Notes: generated from the letters alone by a model not told the origin. 54,197 bases of DNA from Candidatus Nanoarchaeia archaeon (GCA_028713535.1 JAQTOC010000006.1:1-54197), one strand, 5' to 3'; shown: positions 34,980 through 44,536, counted from the first letter of the stretch. Numbers and translations: made by a program.

Positions 34980-35916
34980 TTTTTCCTTCTTTTATTACTA
35001 AGATAAAATCAAACCAGACATTAGGCTTTAGTAGAATCACGTCTTCATGTATTGTTGATTTTCTTTTGCTTCCAAACCCGCCAAAAGCAACATGCACGCT
35101 TCCGTGTATTTTTTCATCATGAATTATGTTTTCAGTTAAGTCTTTATGCAGGTAATTGGTTCCAAAGCCAAGTTCAACAACCCTTAAAGCTTTGTCTCCA
35201 TCAGCTTCTTCCAAATACTTGACAAAGTTCTCTGTTTTTTTGTTTCCATCATCGTCGACAATCTTTCCTCCGCTGATTAACACTGTTGCTTTGTCCTTTG
35301 GCTTTATCCCGACCCTTGAATAATCAATGGTTAACATGCCCATAGCCCTGTTTATTGGGGCAACAAAAACCTCCCCATAAGGGAAGTTGTTTAATACTCC
35401 TTTTTTAGTAGAATCCCCGTCATCCACATGAATATTCTTTTTAATAACTTTGAATAAAATATCAGTTCCAGAATGCGTTGTTATCCTTACTCTTTTTGTT
35501 TTTTTTAATAACTTGTACAGTTTTTCATTGGTTTTGATAATCTTGTTTTTATCTGCTGCCATCCCTTTTAAAAATAATTTTTCATCAACTCCGACCATTG
35601 TTATTGCTCTTGTGCCTTTTTTTATTGCCTTGCTCATTTCAGGGCAGTGGGAAATGCTCTTGTCAGTTATCCCTATAATAACCTTGCTTTTTCTAAAAAC
35701 TTTCTTTAGATAAGGTATAGGCTGGCTGTGCTCTCTTTCATCGCTTATATGTGCCTTAAACAGCCTTGCTTTTTTAAGTTCAGCAGCCCTGCATATAGCA
35801 TCAAAAATCTTGCATGACCTTCTGTCAGTAACTATTGTAGTAACTTCACCTTTTTTAAGGTCAAGATTCTGATTCAAAAAATTCATTGCAGCTTTATCTA
35901 GCCTAGACTTGCTCAT
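34969..35916 (-). CDS. M29-like aminopeptidase paralogue, shortened and divergent
   Basis: 315 residues from the ATG at 35916 (a TTG five codons earlier is possible). Conserved points: [14 protein letters not shown] (Glu), [10 protein letters not shown] (Glu), GSVHVAFGG (His) and [13 protein letters not shown] (His-x-Asp), so all main metal ligands remain. The N-terminal domain is shorter and more basic than in the copy at 3-1007, with little sequence in common. It could have narrowed substrate use or be a leucyl aminopeptidase-like relative. Convergent with ppdK. Confidence 0.8.
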   Translation of the reverse strand: MSKSRLDKAAMNFLNQNLDLKKGEVTTIVTDRRSCKIFDAICRAAELKKARLFKAHISDEREHSQPIPYLKKVFRKSKVIIGITDKSISHCPEMSKAIKKGTRAITMVGVDEKLFLKGMAADKNKIIKTNEKLYKLLKKTKRVRITTHSGTDILFKVIKKNIHVDDGDSTKKGVLNNFPYGEVFVAPINRAMGMLTIDYSRVGIKPKDKATVLISGGKIVDDDGNKKTENFVKYLEEADGDKALRVVELGFGTNYLHKDLTENIIHDEKIHGSVHVAFGGFGSKRKSTIHEDVILLKPNVWFDFILVIKEGKIIV

Positions 35917-35976
35917 AAGAAACTCTAACAACTATCTCTTAATAAATTTTATGTTTAAAATATATAAAAAGAAAAG

Positions 35977-35997
35977 AGAAAAAGGTTTACTTTTTCT
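35977..35997 (-). terminator. Hairpin terminator overlapping the S-layer gene stop
   Basis: Eight-base inverted repeat AGAAAAAG/CTTTTTCT with a five-base loop that contains the TAA stop, followed on the minus strand by a U-rich run (CTTTTCTTTTTATA). Confidence 0.55.
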
Positions 35998-37618
35998 TCT
36001 TTATGAACAAAGCTTTCAACAAGAATACAGCCAAAACTACAAGGATTATATCCCCTATAATCCACAAAACCTTGCTGTTCTCGCTGAAGAAGTTTTTTAT
36101 TCCTTCAGATGCGCTTGTTTCAGGCTCTTCAACAACTTCTCCTCCTAATTTCAAGGAGATTGACTGTGTTTTAACTACCTTTCCTGCTTCAGACAATACA
36201 TTAGCTGTAGCAGTTCTTGTTCCTGTTACCCCTTCGTTAGGTGTAATGTAGAAGTAAAAGGTTGTTGATTGATCCCTGTCAAGCAACTGGGACTTTGCAC
36301 TTCCTGTTTTTGCCCAGTCATCAAGGTTTGTTAGCTCAACGCTTAGCACTTGGCTTGTTCCCTTGTTTGTAACAGTTACTGGCAAGCTGAAAGCGTTTCC
36401 TTCAGCAACAGCTTCCTGTATGCTAAGTAATACAGAGTCTACTGTAGTACTTTCTTGTGCCTCAACAGCCTTGCTAGGTCCGGTTACGTCCAATGTCAAG
36501 AACTGTGAGTTTGTTTCTTTACCGTCATCGAAGTAAACTATTGCTTCAACATTGTATTGCTTTGTTTTAGCATCTTCAGGTACTGTTAATGTGAACTTTG
36601 CAGTTGCATCGTTGTCGCTATCATCATACTTAGATAGGTCGTATGTTGAAGATTTTTCATCAATTTTTAATTCTAAATCCTTAATCTTTACATAAACACC
36701 GTCTGAGTCCTTTGTTCCTACGTTTTCAACAGTTACACTAACATCAAATGTGTCTCCTGCCTCTACCATTGTTGGAGTTACATAAGCGTCTGTAATTATT
36801 ACGTTGTATTTTTCCCTTTCTATCTTGATTGTATCAGACTTATATGAACATCTTAGGTCGCCTTCTGTGCTTGACTCATCGCTGTCTCCTGTTGCAATAG
36901 CAAACAACCAGTATTTGTCGCTTGATCCGATTTCTTCATCGTTTGGGATTTTAAAGCTTACATCATAATCTTCGTCTTCCCCAGAGTCTAAATCCTGTGT
37001 TGTTTCAGAAGTCCAGCAGTCAACCTTTGTTCCTGTGTCTATATTAAACAAGCATAATTCAACTTCAACATCTGTGATGTCTTCGTTTGCTTTAACATTG
37101 TTGACAGTTACATCAACCTGATCAAAGATGTTATAGTCATCGTTGTCAAAGTCAAGGCTTCCAAAGTCAAATTGGTCTGTTTTAACATCATCGTTTCCCC
37201 TTTCACAAAAATCAGGATATACTCTTATTGTTAATTCCTTTGTTATTGTGTTTGGAATAGCTGCGTTGTCAACAGCCTTGAATAATAGTTTAACTCCACT
37301 AAAATCATAGGTGTCGCTAGGTTCCCAGGTCAATACAGAATTTACAGGATTTACTCCTGTTGCAATAACTGGTAATAGTGTTGCTTCACTTAATCCACTT
37401 AATGGAGTTGTTGCATCTAAGCTTAGTGTTACAGTTTCTCCTGCAGTATCTGTAGCAGTTACAGTTAATTTTCCCTGTACATTTTCATAGAATACAAAAC
37501 AGTCTGTACCACAGCTGTCGATTTTATCTGTAGCAGTGGTTATTGTTGGCACTGCAGCATAAGCAGCCCCAGCAAGTGTTAAAAGCACTGCCAAAAACAT
37601 TATAGCTAATTTCTTCAT
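35987..37618 (-). CDS. S-layer-like surface protein with C-terminal anchor
   Basis: 543 residues: signal peptide ending AGAAYAA, several beta-sandwich domains including a CARDB-like unit (YVTPTMVEAGDTFDVSVTVE and VENVGTKDSD) and a later one (NAFSLPVTVTNKGTSQVLSV), an acidic composition, and a C-terminal membrane helix (LWIIGDIILVVLAVFLLKAL) ending KKKK. This is a usual build for a main surface-layer protein in small archaea. A GGGGGT ribosome binding site and a 14-base palindrome lie in a leader of about 30 bases, below a TATA box at 37669-37683, suggesting strong and possibly controlled expression. Confidence 0.84.
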   Translation of the reverse strand: MKKLAIMFLAVLLTLAGAAYAAVPTITTATDKIDSCGTDCFVFYENVQGKLTVTATDTAGETVTLSLDATTPLSGLSEATLLPVIATGVNPVNSVLTWEPSDTYDFSGVKLLFKAVDNAAIPNTITKELTIRVYPDFCERGNDDVKTDQFDFGSLDFDNDDYNIFDQVDVTVNNVKANEDITDVEVELCLFNIDTGTKVDCWTSETTQDLDSGEDEDYDVSFKIPNDEEIGSSDKYWLFAIATGDSDESSTEGDLRCSYKSDTIKIEREKYNVIITDAYVTPTMVEAGDTFDVSVTVENVGTKDSDGVYVKIKDLELKIDEKSSTYDLSKYDDSDNDATAKFTLTVPEDAKTKQYNVEAIVYFDDGKETNSQFLTLDVTGPSKAVEAQESTTVDSVLLSIQEAVAEGNAFSLPVTVTNKGTSQVLSVELTNLDDWAKTGSAKSQLLDRDQSTTFYFYITPNEGVTGTRTATANVLSEAGKVVKTQSISLKLGGEVVEEPETSASEGIKNFFSENSKVLWIIGDIILVVLAVFLLKALFIKKKK

Positions 37619-37631
37619 TTTTATAAACCCC

Positions 37632-37645
37632 CAATTACGTAATTG
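37632..37645. promoter_or_regulatory. 14-base palindrome in the S-layer gene leader
   Basis: CAATTACGTAATTG is a perfect palindrome located between the predicted transcription start (near 37650) and the ribosome binding site. It could be an operator for a dimeric repressor. Confidence 0.5.
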
Positions 37646-37668
37646 TTACCATTTTGGAGTTGGAACGT

Positions 37669-37683
37669 ATTTATAAATGTTTC
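37669..37683 (-). promoter_or_regulatory. TATA box of the S-layer-like gene
   Basis: Minus-strand reading includes CATTTATAAATA, about 55 bases before the ATG, giving a predicted leader of about 30 bases. Confidence 0.55.
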
Positions 37684-37800
37684 TCTCAGCTTATTTCGTG
37701 TCCTAAGAGGCTATAAATGGCTTTTACGCATAAATCGTCAATATTTTAAAACATACACAATCCAAAGCTATTTTAATAAGCTTTATTTAAACTAAACCAG

Positions 37801-38952
37801 ATGAACGATAAATACAGGAAAAGGGTGATTAAGACATTCTCAATTGCATCTTTCCTGAATGACCTTGGTTCAGACATGATTGCTTCAATATGGCCTTTAT
37901 TTGTTACATCTGTCCTTGGGGCAAGCATGGCAACCCTCGGATTTATAGATGGGCTTGGCTATACATTAGTTTCCCTGTCACAGGCAGCCTCAGGATATAT
38001 CTCAGATAGAATAAGAAAAAGAAAGATATTTATCTGGCTTGGTTATTTGTTTGCAAGCTTAGCAAGGATTGGTTACGCATTTTCAAAAATATGGCAGCAC
38101 GTAGTTCCGTTTAAGGCCCTGGACAGGCTTGGAAAAATAAGGGATGCCCCGAGGGATGCATTGATTGCTAATGTTTCAAGCCACAAAAACAGGGGGAAAT
38201 ACTTTGGCATACTTGAGGCAATGGACAAGTTTGGGGGTTTGTGCGGAGCAATAGCAACCTTGTTGCTCTTTGGTTTTTTAGGCTATAAAAAATTATTTCT
38301 TGTTGCTGCAGTCCCTTCTTTGCTTGCAGTTATATTAATCTTATTTTTCATAAAAGAAAAACACAATCATCATATTAAAATCTACAAAGGGATTAAGTTT
38401 AAGGATATAAGTAAGAATCTTAGGCTGTTTTTAATCCTAGGCTCAATCTTTGCATTGGCTGCTTTCAGCTATTCTTTCCTTTTAGTTTTTGCGAACAAAG
38501 CCGGAATTGAACCAAGCTTTATCATAGTTTTATACTTAATATATGTAGGATTTAGTTCTTTGTCTGCACTTCCATTTGGAAGGCTTGCTGATCTGATTGG
38601 AAGGAAAATCATACTTGGACTTTCTTTTATCTTTTGGGGTTTGGTTTGCCTGATATTTATTCTCTTGAATAGTTACACAGGAATAATTGTTGCATTTGTT
38701 TTGTATGGCCTTCATAAAGGGGCAATAGACCCAGTCCAAAAAACTTTTGTTTCAGAACTTGCTCCAAAAGAGTATAAAGCAAGTATCCTGGGCGGGTACC
38801 AGATGTTGATTGGTTTGGTTGCTCTTCCTGCATCAGTGATTGCAGGACTCTTGTGGGACAAAATAAGTCCTACAGCTCCATTTTATTTTTCACTTGGATT
38901 GACAGTTTTGTCTGTTGTAATATTATTTTTTGTTAAAGAAAAGAAAAATTAA
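37801..38952 (+). CDS. Major facilitator superfamily transporter
   Basis: 383 residues in about 11-12 membrane helices. MFS signatures: ASGYISDRIRKRKIFIWLG (loop 2-3 motif), the DRLGKIRDAPRDALIA segment found in a drug/metabolite efflux subgroup, and the matching second-half loop GRLADLIGRKIILGL. Substrate unknown. A TTTTAATAAGC box at about 37770-37781 lies 26 bases before the ATG. No regulator is adjacent. Confidence 0.9.
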   Translation: MNDKYRKRVIKTFSIASFLNDLGSDMIASIWPLFVTSVLGASMATLGFIDGLGYTLVSLSQAASGYISDRIRKRKIFIWLGYLFASLARIGYAFSKIWQHVVPFKALDRLGKIRDAPRDALIANVSSHKNRGKYFGILEAMDKFGGLCGAIATLLLFGFLGYKKLFLVAAVPSLLAVILILFFIKEKHNHHIKIYKGIKFKDISKNLRLFLILGSIFALAAFSYSFLLVFANKAGIEPSFIIVLYLIYVGFSSLSALPFGRLADLIGRKIILGLSFIFWGLVCLIFILLNSYTGIIVAFVLYGLHKGAIDPVQKTFVSELAPKEYKASILGGYQMLIGLVALPASVIAGLLWDKISPTAPFYFSLGLTVLSVVILFFVKEKKN

Positions 38953-38955
38953 AAA

Positions 38956-38971
38956 AGGTCTTAATAGACCT
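38956..38971 (-). terminator. Hairpin terminator at the giant surface gene stop
   Basis: Minus-strand AGGTC-TATTAA-GACCT, with the TAA stop in the loop, followed by a run of six U (51-56). Also lies just past the stop of the convergent MFS gene. Confidence 0.55.
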
Positions 38972-41900
38972 CGAACTGGACATAACTTATGTCATGCTCC
39001 TTGCTGTTTTCAGCATCAACCTTTACAGTATAAGTCCCTTTCTTCATTGTCTTTGGAGTTTTCATTGTTATCCATGTTGACTTTGCTTCATTTTTATCCA
39101 GAGTAATGTATGCTGGAACAGATTGTTGTCCTGTTTCCATTATTGTTGCCTTAACCTTAACATCATTTTCTTTCTGGTTTCCTCTGTTCTTTAATTTAAT
39201 ATATAAGTCAACATTTTCTCCAGCTTTGATTTTTGGGTCTTCTACTGAAACCGAGCTTAGTGAGAATCTATGTGTTATAATTTCTTTTACTCTGTTGTCA
39301 ACACCATCACAAACATCTCCAAATCCATCCTGGTCAATGTCTGTCTGATCCCTGTTTCTTGTTTCAGGGCAGTTGTCTATTGAGTCTGGAACACTATCGT
39401 TGTCCCAGTCAAAGTCACAAACATCTCCAATCTTATCATTGTCAACATCGCTCTGGTCAGAGTTTGGTGTAAACTGGCAATTATCCTTGTTGTCTTTTAT
39501 TCCGTCATTATCATCATCGTCATCACAAACATCTCCAATATCATCTTGGTCATTGTCTTCCTGTCCAGGGTTATAATCTATTTCACAGTTATCTTGATCA
39601 TCAGGAATCTGGTCATTATCATTGTCATCATCACAAACATCCCCAATTCCATCATCGTCTGAATCTTCTTGGTCTGGGTTTGGAGTTATTACACAGTTAT
39701 CTTTGTTGTTTTTTATTCCATCTCCGTCTTTGTCATCATCACAAACATCCCCAATATGATCGCCATCAATATCGCTCTGGTCAGAGTTTGGAGTTGTTAC
39801 ACAATTATCATCTTCATTTAATACCTGGTCTCCATCAATGTCTGAGTCACATATATCTCCATAACCATCACTGTCTTGATCTTCCTGGTTTGGGTTTGGT
39901 ATTAATACACAATTGTCTCTGAAATCTTCAATTCCGTCTTGGTCTGCATCATTGTCTAGTGTGTTCGAATCGCAGTCATCATCCTTTCCGTTATTTGGAT
40001 CTTCTTCCATTCCCGGGTTTACCAAAGGATCGTTGTCATCACAGTCTACATTATGGTTGTATCCATCCTGGTCTAAGTCATCATCTAAGGTTAATGGATT
40101 ACAATCATTGTCAATTCCATCATAAGGAATTTCAGTTGCTCCTGGATGTATACTTGCATCATTGTCATTGCAATCATCTCCTCCAGATTGTGGAGCACTC
40201 CATCCATCACCATCAATATCATCTAAATCCCAGCCATTACAATCCTCATCTATTCCATTGTATGGAATCTCAGTTGCACCAGGATAAATTTTATTATTGT
40301 TGTCGTTGCAATCAGCAGGATAATCATGTCCATCTCCATCTAGATCATTGTCCAATGTTGATGGGTCACAGTCATCATCTTTTCCGTTGTAAATTATTTC
40401 TGTTTCTTCTGGATTTACATTTATATTTGTATCATCACAGTCTCCATCTCTTGAAGAAGTGTATTTTTCAGTTGCTGCACACAAGCATTTATTGTCATTT
40501 ATACCATAAGTGTCTGCATCAAAGTCATAGTAGTAGATTGCACATCCTGTTGCATCTTCCTCATCAATTAATCCATCACAGTCATCATCTACTGTATTAC
40601 ATGATTCTGTTTCTCCCAGGTTTATATCTTTATTATAATCATCGCAATCATCTCCACCAACAACAGTAGATTCATATCCGTCTCCATCTACGTCTCTCAA
40701 ATCAGTACCATCACAATTCTGATCAATTCCATCATATTCAATCTCAGTTGCTCCAGGGTAAACTGTATTTGTCGTATCATCACAATCTGTGCTGTCTGTT
40801 ACATAACCTGTTGGCTGGATGCATATGCTCTGTGAAACAGCAGCGTTTCCATAACTATCAGAATCAAAGTCCTGGTAGAATATTGGAGTTACATCTTCGT
40901 CAATGTTATTGTCACAATCATTGTCAAATAAATCACAGCTTATTTCCTCAGCTTCATAGTTAGCAACTCCAGTGTAGCTGTCTATCCAATCTCCTTCAGT
41001 ACATGATTGTAAGCTTCCTGCGCAAACACCATCTTGTTTGCTGTTTAATGGATTTGTTTCTCCAGAACCATCTGCTGTAGCAATATTACAGTCATCATCA
41101 ACATTGTTACATACATCAAATTCTCCTGGATTTATATCTACATTTGTATCATCGCAATCATCTCCACCAGCAGCAGTAGAATCATATCCATCATTATCAA
41201 CATCTGTTAAATCAACACCATCACAGTCCTGGTCTACAGTATCATATGGAATTTCAGTTGCGCCTAAATAAATCGTATTATCATTATCATCACAATCATC
41301 TCCCTGAATCTGGCTGCAATCTAAAGGTACACATTCAAATGCATCACATGTTCCTGTTACAAACAAATCTAGATGTTCATCTTCATCATTGTCGCAGTAA
41401 TAAATTAGTTCAGGGCATATGTCTGCTATCTCTTCATTGTCAATTACAATATTACAGTTATCATCGATTCCGTTACATGTTTCAGTTGCACCAGGATGAA
41501 CTGTGTTTTTATCATCATCGCAATCAGTATTATCTGTTACATAACCTGTTGGAAGAGAACATGCATCTATTGTGTTTAATGGATCTCCAAAGGTATCATC
41601 ATCAGAATCCATGTAATATTCAGTGGTTAATCCTTCATCGATTGTTCCATCACAGTTGTTGTCTGAGCCGTCACAGCTTATTTCTGTGTCCTCATAATCA
41701 GTTATTTCTGTATAGTCTGGTTCAATCCACCCACTTGTCCCATCACATATTTTTACAGAATCTTCACATACTCCGTCTTGGTTGTCTGCCAGTGGTGCTG
41801 TTAAATCTTCATCAATTGATGCATCACAATCTTCATCAATTCCATTGCAGATTTCTATTTTTCCTGGATGTCTGTTTGCATTTGTGTCGTCACAGTCTAA

Positions 41901-43871
41901 GCTGTTTGAAACATAACCTGTTGGAGCAGAGCATGCCTCTGTTGTTATTAGAATATCCCCATAAGTATCATTATCAAAGTCCTTATAATAGATATTCTTT
42001 ACTCCTTCATCAATTATTCCATCGCAGTCATCATCTATCCCGTTGCATGATTCTGTTTTTCCAGGATTTATATTCTTGTTATTATCATTACAGTCATTTC
42101 CAGGTGTTTCCGAACATCCTGTTGGAACACAGTTATATGTATTACATGTTCCTGAAACTGCTGAACTTATGTATGTGTCTGTATCATTGTCGCAGTAATA
42201 GATTTTAGCTGAACAAATACCGCCCTCATCAGTTGTTCCATCGCAGTCATCATCTATCCCATTGCATATTTCAGTTGCACCTGGGTGGATATTAGCAAAA
42301 TTATCATTACAGTCTGTTTTGTCTGAGACATAAGTTGCTGGAGCAGAGCATGCTTCGATAGTTACCCCAGAGTTTCCATAAGTATCCCCATCCTTATCCT
42401 TGTAATAAGTTGTTTTTACTCCATCATCCGAAGTCCCATCACAATCATTGTCTAATCCATCACAAACCTCTGTATTTCCTGGATACATGTTTGCATTATG
42501 GTCGTTGCAATCTTCTGTGTAATCATAGCCATCATCGTCTACATCTATTAAATCCTCTCCGTCACAATCCTCATCTACTCCATTGTATGGAATTTCAGTT
42601 GCACCAGGATGTATCATGCTGTTATTATCGTTACAATCTTCATCTAAATCATATCCGTCTCTGTCTAAATCATCATCAAGAGTTAATGGATTGCAGTCAT
42701 CATCTTTTCCATTGTAAATAATTTCTAGCTCTCCAGGATTTACATCTGGATCGTCATCATCGCAGTCATCATCGCTTAGATAACCGTCCTCATCTAAATC
42801 ATCAAGATCTCTTCCATCACAATCCTGGTCTATTCCGTCATAAGGAATTTCTTCAGCTCCAGGATAAATTGTATCATCATTATCATCACAATCTTCTAAA
42901 TGATCATATCCATCTTCGTCAAGATCCTCGTCTAAAGTTAATGGATTGCAATCATTGTCTATTCCATCATAAGGAATTTCTGTTTTTCCTGGATTTACAT
43001 TTGCATCTTCATCATCGCAATCAGCAGGATAATTATATCCATCTCCATCAAGGTCATTGTCCAAAGTTGATGGATCGCAATCATCATCTTTTCCGTTGTA
43101 AATTATTTCTTCCATATCTGGATTTACCAAAGGATCGTTGTCATTGCAATCATCATCAGAGTAATAGCCATCATTATCATTGTCTGTTCCTAATGCAGAC
43201 CATGTTGCACAGTTTAAGAATAATGTTTCTGCATTGCTTGTCCAGTACTGAGGCTCATTAATACCAAAATAACACATTCTAGAATTTACGGTGGTGTATT
43301 TCCATCCACTGACATAAATTCTTAAAACATCTCCTGGAGATGCAGTTGCAATAACAGCATCATTTAATGTTCCAACATAATAAGTTGAAGCAGCAGTTTT
43401 TAATTTTGGAGCTTTGTCTGAAGAAGGCAAATAAGATATTCTCCCTGAAACTCCTCCAGTTGTATAAACCTGAATTATAGCTGGAAGTCCTTTTGTAATT
43501 GGATTTGTAGGATCAACATTAGTTACTTTCTCTGGCTGGTCGCTTGTTTGGTCAGCAACAGCGCTGCTTAATCCCCATTTTTCTATATCTCCATCGTTAT
43601 CGCTTAAGATTACAGTATTATAACTTGTAACAGGAACTCTCTCCGGGTAAGGAAAATTTTGGTTTGCAACTAAGATTAAGTCATAGTCGCTGAAATCAGT
43701 TGTTAGTAATTCAGAATCATCAACAACATCTACAGTATGTCCGTTTGTTTCCAATAGCATCAATGGCTCTTGGTCCATTGTTGTTGGGTTAACTACAATA
43801 TAAGCTACATCCAAAGCTGTTACACAGCTTATCATTAATAAAAAGCTAAATAAAAAAACCAGTTTCTTCAT
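38961..43871 (-). CDS. Giant secreted MopE/thrombospondin-3 repeat protein
   Basis: 1636 residues. Signal peptide (1-19); an N-terminal alpha/beta domain to about residue 228 reading like a ThuA/GATase-like fold (DVAYIVVNPTTMDQEPLMLL, SDYDLILVANQNF); about 20 MopE-type metal-binding repeats (230-1305) with DCNDND, PGATEIPYDGIDNDC and PLTLD units; six thrombospondin type 3 repeats (1306-1526) of the form DNC-PNPDQ-D-D-D-GIGDVCD; and a CARDB-like C-terminal beta domain. No membrane anchor is seen. The repeats should bind many calcium (TSP3) and metal ions (MopE-like) and form a stiff rod. Its ATG overlaps the stop of the anchored partner (43868-44536) by four bases, with GGGGAGGA just upstream. 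Confidence 0.9.
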   Translation of the reverse strand: MKKLVFLFSFLLMISCVTALDVAYIVVNPTTMDQEPLMLLETNGHTVDVVDDSELLTTDFSDYDLILVANQNFPYPERVPVTSYNTVILSDNDGDIEKWGLSSAVADQTSDQPEKVTNVDPTNPITKGLPAIIQVYTTGGVSGRISYLPSSDKAPKLKTAASTYYVGTLNDAVIATASPGDVLRIYVSGWKYTTVNSRMCYFGINEPQYWTSNAETLFLNCATWSALGTDNDNDGYYSDDDCNDNDPLVNPDMEEIIYNGKDDDCDPSTLDNDLDGDGYNYPADCDDEDANVNPGKTEIPYDGIDNDCNPLTLDEDLDEDGYDHLEDCDDNDDTIYPGAEEIPYDGIDQDCDGRDLDDLDEDGYLSDDDCDDDDPDVNPGELEIIYNGKDDDCNPLTLDDDLDRDGYDLDEDCNDNNSMIHPGATEIPYNGVDEDCDGEDLIDVDDDGYDYTEDCNDHNANMYPGNTEVCDGLDNDCDGTSDDGVKTTYYKDKDGDTYGNSGVTIEACSAPATYVSDKTDCNDNFANIHPGATEICNGIDDDCDGTTDEGGICSAKIYYCDNDTDTYISSAVSGTCNTYNCVPTGCSETPGNDCNDNNKNINPGKTESCNGIDDDCDGIIDEGVKNIYYKDFDNDTYGDILITTEACSAPTGYVSNSLDCDDTNANRHPGKIEICNGIDEDCDASIDEDLTAPLADNQDGVCEDSVKICDGTSGWIEPDYTEITDYEDTEISCDGSDNNCDGTIDEGLTTEYYMDSDDDTFGDPLNTIDACSLPTGYVTDNTDCDDDKNTVHPGATETCNGIDDNCNIVIDNEEIADICPELIYYCDNDEDEHLDLFVTGTCDAFECVPLDCSQIQGDDCDDNDNTIYLGATEIPYDTVDQDCDGVDLTDVDNDGYDSTAAGGDDCDDTNVDINPGEFDVCNNVDDDCNIATADGSGETNPLNSKQDGVCAGSLQSCTEGDWIDSYTGVANYEAEEISCDLFDNDCDNNIDEDVTPIFYQDFDSDSYGNAAVSQSICIQPTGYVTDSTDCDDTTNTVYPGATEIEYDGIDQNCDGTDLRDVDGDGYESTVVGGDDCDDYNKDINLGETESCNTVDDDCDGLIDEEDATGCAIYYYDFDADTYGINDNKCLCAATEKYTSSRDGDCDDTNINVNPEETEIIYNGKDDDCDPSTLDNDLDGDGHDYPADCNDNNNKIYPGATEIPYNGIDEDCNGWDLDDIDGDGWSAPQSGGDDCNDNDASIHPGATEIPYDGIDNDCNPLTLDDDLDQDGYNHNVDCDDNDPLVNPGMEEDPNNGKDDDCDSNTLDNDADQDGIEDFRDNCVLIPNPNQEDQDSDGYGDICDSDIDGDQVLNEDDNCVTTPNSDQSDIDGDHIGDVCDDDKDGDGIKNNKDNCVITPNPDQEDSDDDGIGDVCDDDNDNDQIPDDQDNCEIDYNPGQEDNDQDDIGDVCDDDDDNDGIKDNKDNCQFTPNSDQSDVDNDKIGDVCDFDWDNDSVPDSIDNCPETRNRDQTDIDQDGFGDVCDGVDNRVKEIITHRFSLSSVSVEDPKIKAGENVDLYIKLKNRGNQKENDVKVKATIMETGQQSVPAYITLDKNEAKSTWITMKTPKTMKKGTYTVKVDAENSKEHDISYVQFEVY
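39294..39956 (-). repeat. Six thrombospondin type 3 repeats
   Basis: Protein repeats of about 36 residues, each with DNC, then P-N-x-x-Q-x-D-x-D-x-D, then G(D/F)GDVCD. Dense Asp/Asn pairs are calcium ligands. At DNA level the units share short near-identical runs encoding GDVCDDD. Confidence 0.88.
39957..43184 (-). repeat. About 20 MopE-type metal-binding repeats
   Basis: Repeats of about 43 residues: two Cys in D-C-(D/N)-D-x-(D/N) and D-(D/N/E)-(D/N)-C, separated by P-G-(A/K)-T-E. Some units carry a longer insert with a paired pattern YYxDxDxDTYG...EACSAPTGYV. Two are half units. Several neighbouring units are nearly identical in DNA, pointing to recent duplication. Confidence 0.85.
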
Positions 43872-44536
43872 TTTTTTCCTCCCCTTAAGAAAGCGATTAA
43901 TCCTGCTATGATTACCAATGCCAGTAATCCCAGGAAGATTATCATTGCTACATTAACATTTTTTTCAGGCTCTACAGGGTTGTTTCCACCCGGGCTTACA
44001 GAAACACCAGGGCCTTCTTCATCAGTTGTGGTATCATCAGTTGTAGTGTCGTCAGTTGTGTCATCTGCAGGAACCTCTGTGTCTTCTTCATCTGTTGTTT
44101 CATTAGGTCCTGGACTTACGAATTTTTCACCAGGTCCGTCTGCACTAACAGTGATTGCCAATGAAACTCCGACTCCCTGCTCTTTGATTGTACTCTCTGC
44201 TGGAGAAAATCCAACATTCATCTTTCCATAATAAACTCCGGGTTGTGAAATTTGTATCAGATATCTTGCATTTTTCTCTTCATTGGGCTGTAAAATAAAT
44301 TCTGCATCCTTTACATCTACTCTTCCCTTTAAGTCTTCAGCAGCTTCAATAGCAACCTTGACAGGAATGTCATTTACGTTTTTAACCCAGATTGTTCTGT
44401 CGATTATTTTTGTGCTTCCTTCTTCTACATCAACGCTAAGTACTGCCTGGCCTCTTGCGTAAGCTGTCAATTTTGCGCTTACAGGCAAAGCTAAAGCTAA
44501 AATTAATATAAATACCAAAGCCGTTATTTTCCTCAT
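43868..44536 (-). CDS. Membrane-anchored beta-domain surface protein, partner of the giant protein
   Basis: 222 residues: signal peptide to about 21, one beta-sandwich domain (RGQAVLSVDVEEGSTKIIDR; NEEKNARYLIQISQPGVYYG), an acidic Thr/Asp linker about residues 140-175 (repeated TDDTTTDDTTTD), and a membrane helix (VAMIIFLGLLALVIIAGLIAFL) with RGGKK end. The linker would cross the cell wall or S-layer. First gene of a two-gene operon; it may anchor the unanchored giant protein made from the next gene (inference). TATA box at 44594-44606. Confidence 0.82.
   Translation of the reverse strand: MRKITALVFILILALALPVSAKLTAYARGQAVLSVDVEEGSTKIIDRTIWVKNVNDIPVKVAIEAAEDLKGRVDVKDAEFILQPNEEKNARYLIQISQPGVYYGKMNVGFSPAESTIKEQGVGVSLAITVSADGPGEKFVSPGPNETTDEEDTEVPADDTTDDTTTDDTTTDEEGPGVSVSPGGNNPVEPEKNVNVAMIIFLGLLALVIIAGLIAFLRGGKK

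Noticed and set aside
39294-43184. Regularly spaced direct repeats that could be read as a CRISPR or satellite array
   Set aside because: The units keep one reading frame over 3.9 kb, vary by codon and encode recognised MopE and TSP3 protein repeats; spacing follows residues, not spacers.
39680-43261. Several plus-strand frames rich in His, Leu and Tyr
   Set aside because: They are the mirror of Asp/Asn/Cys-rich repeats on the other strand, have no ribosome sites and show no domain.
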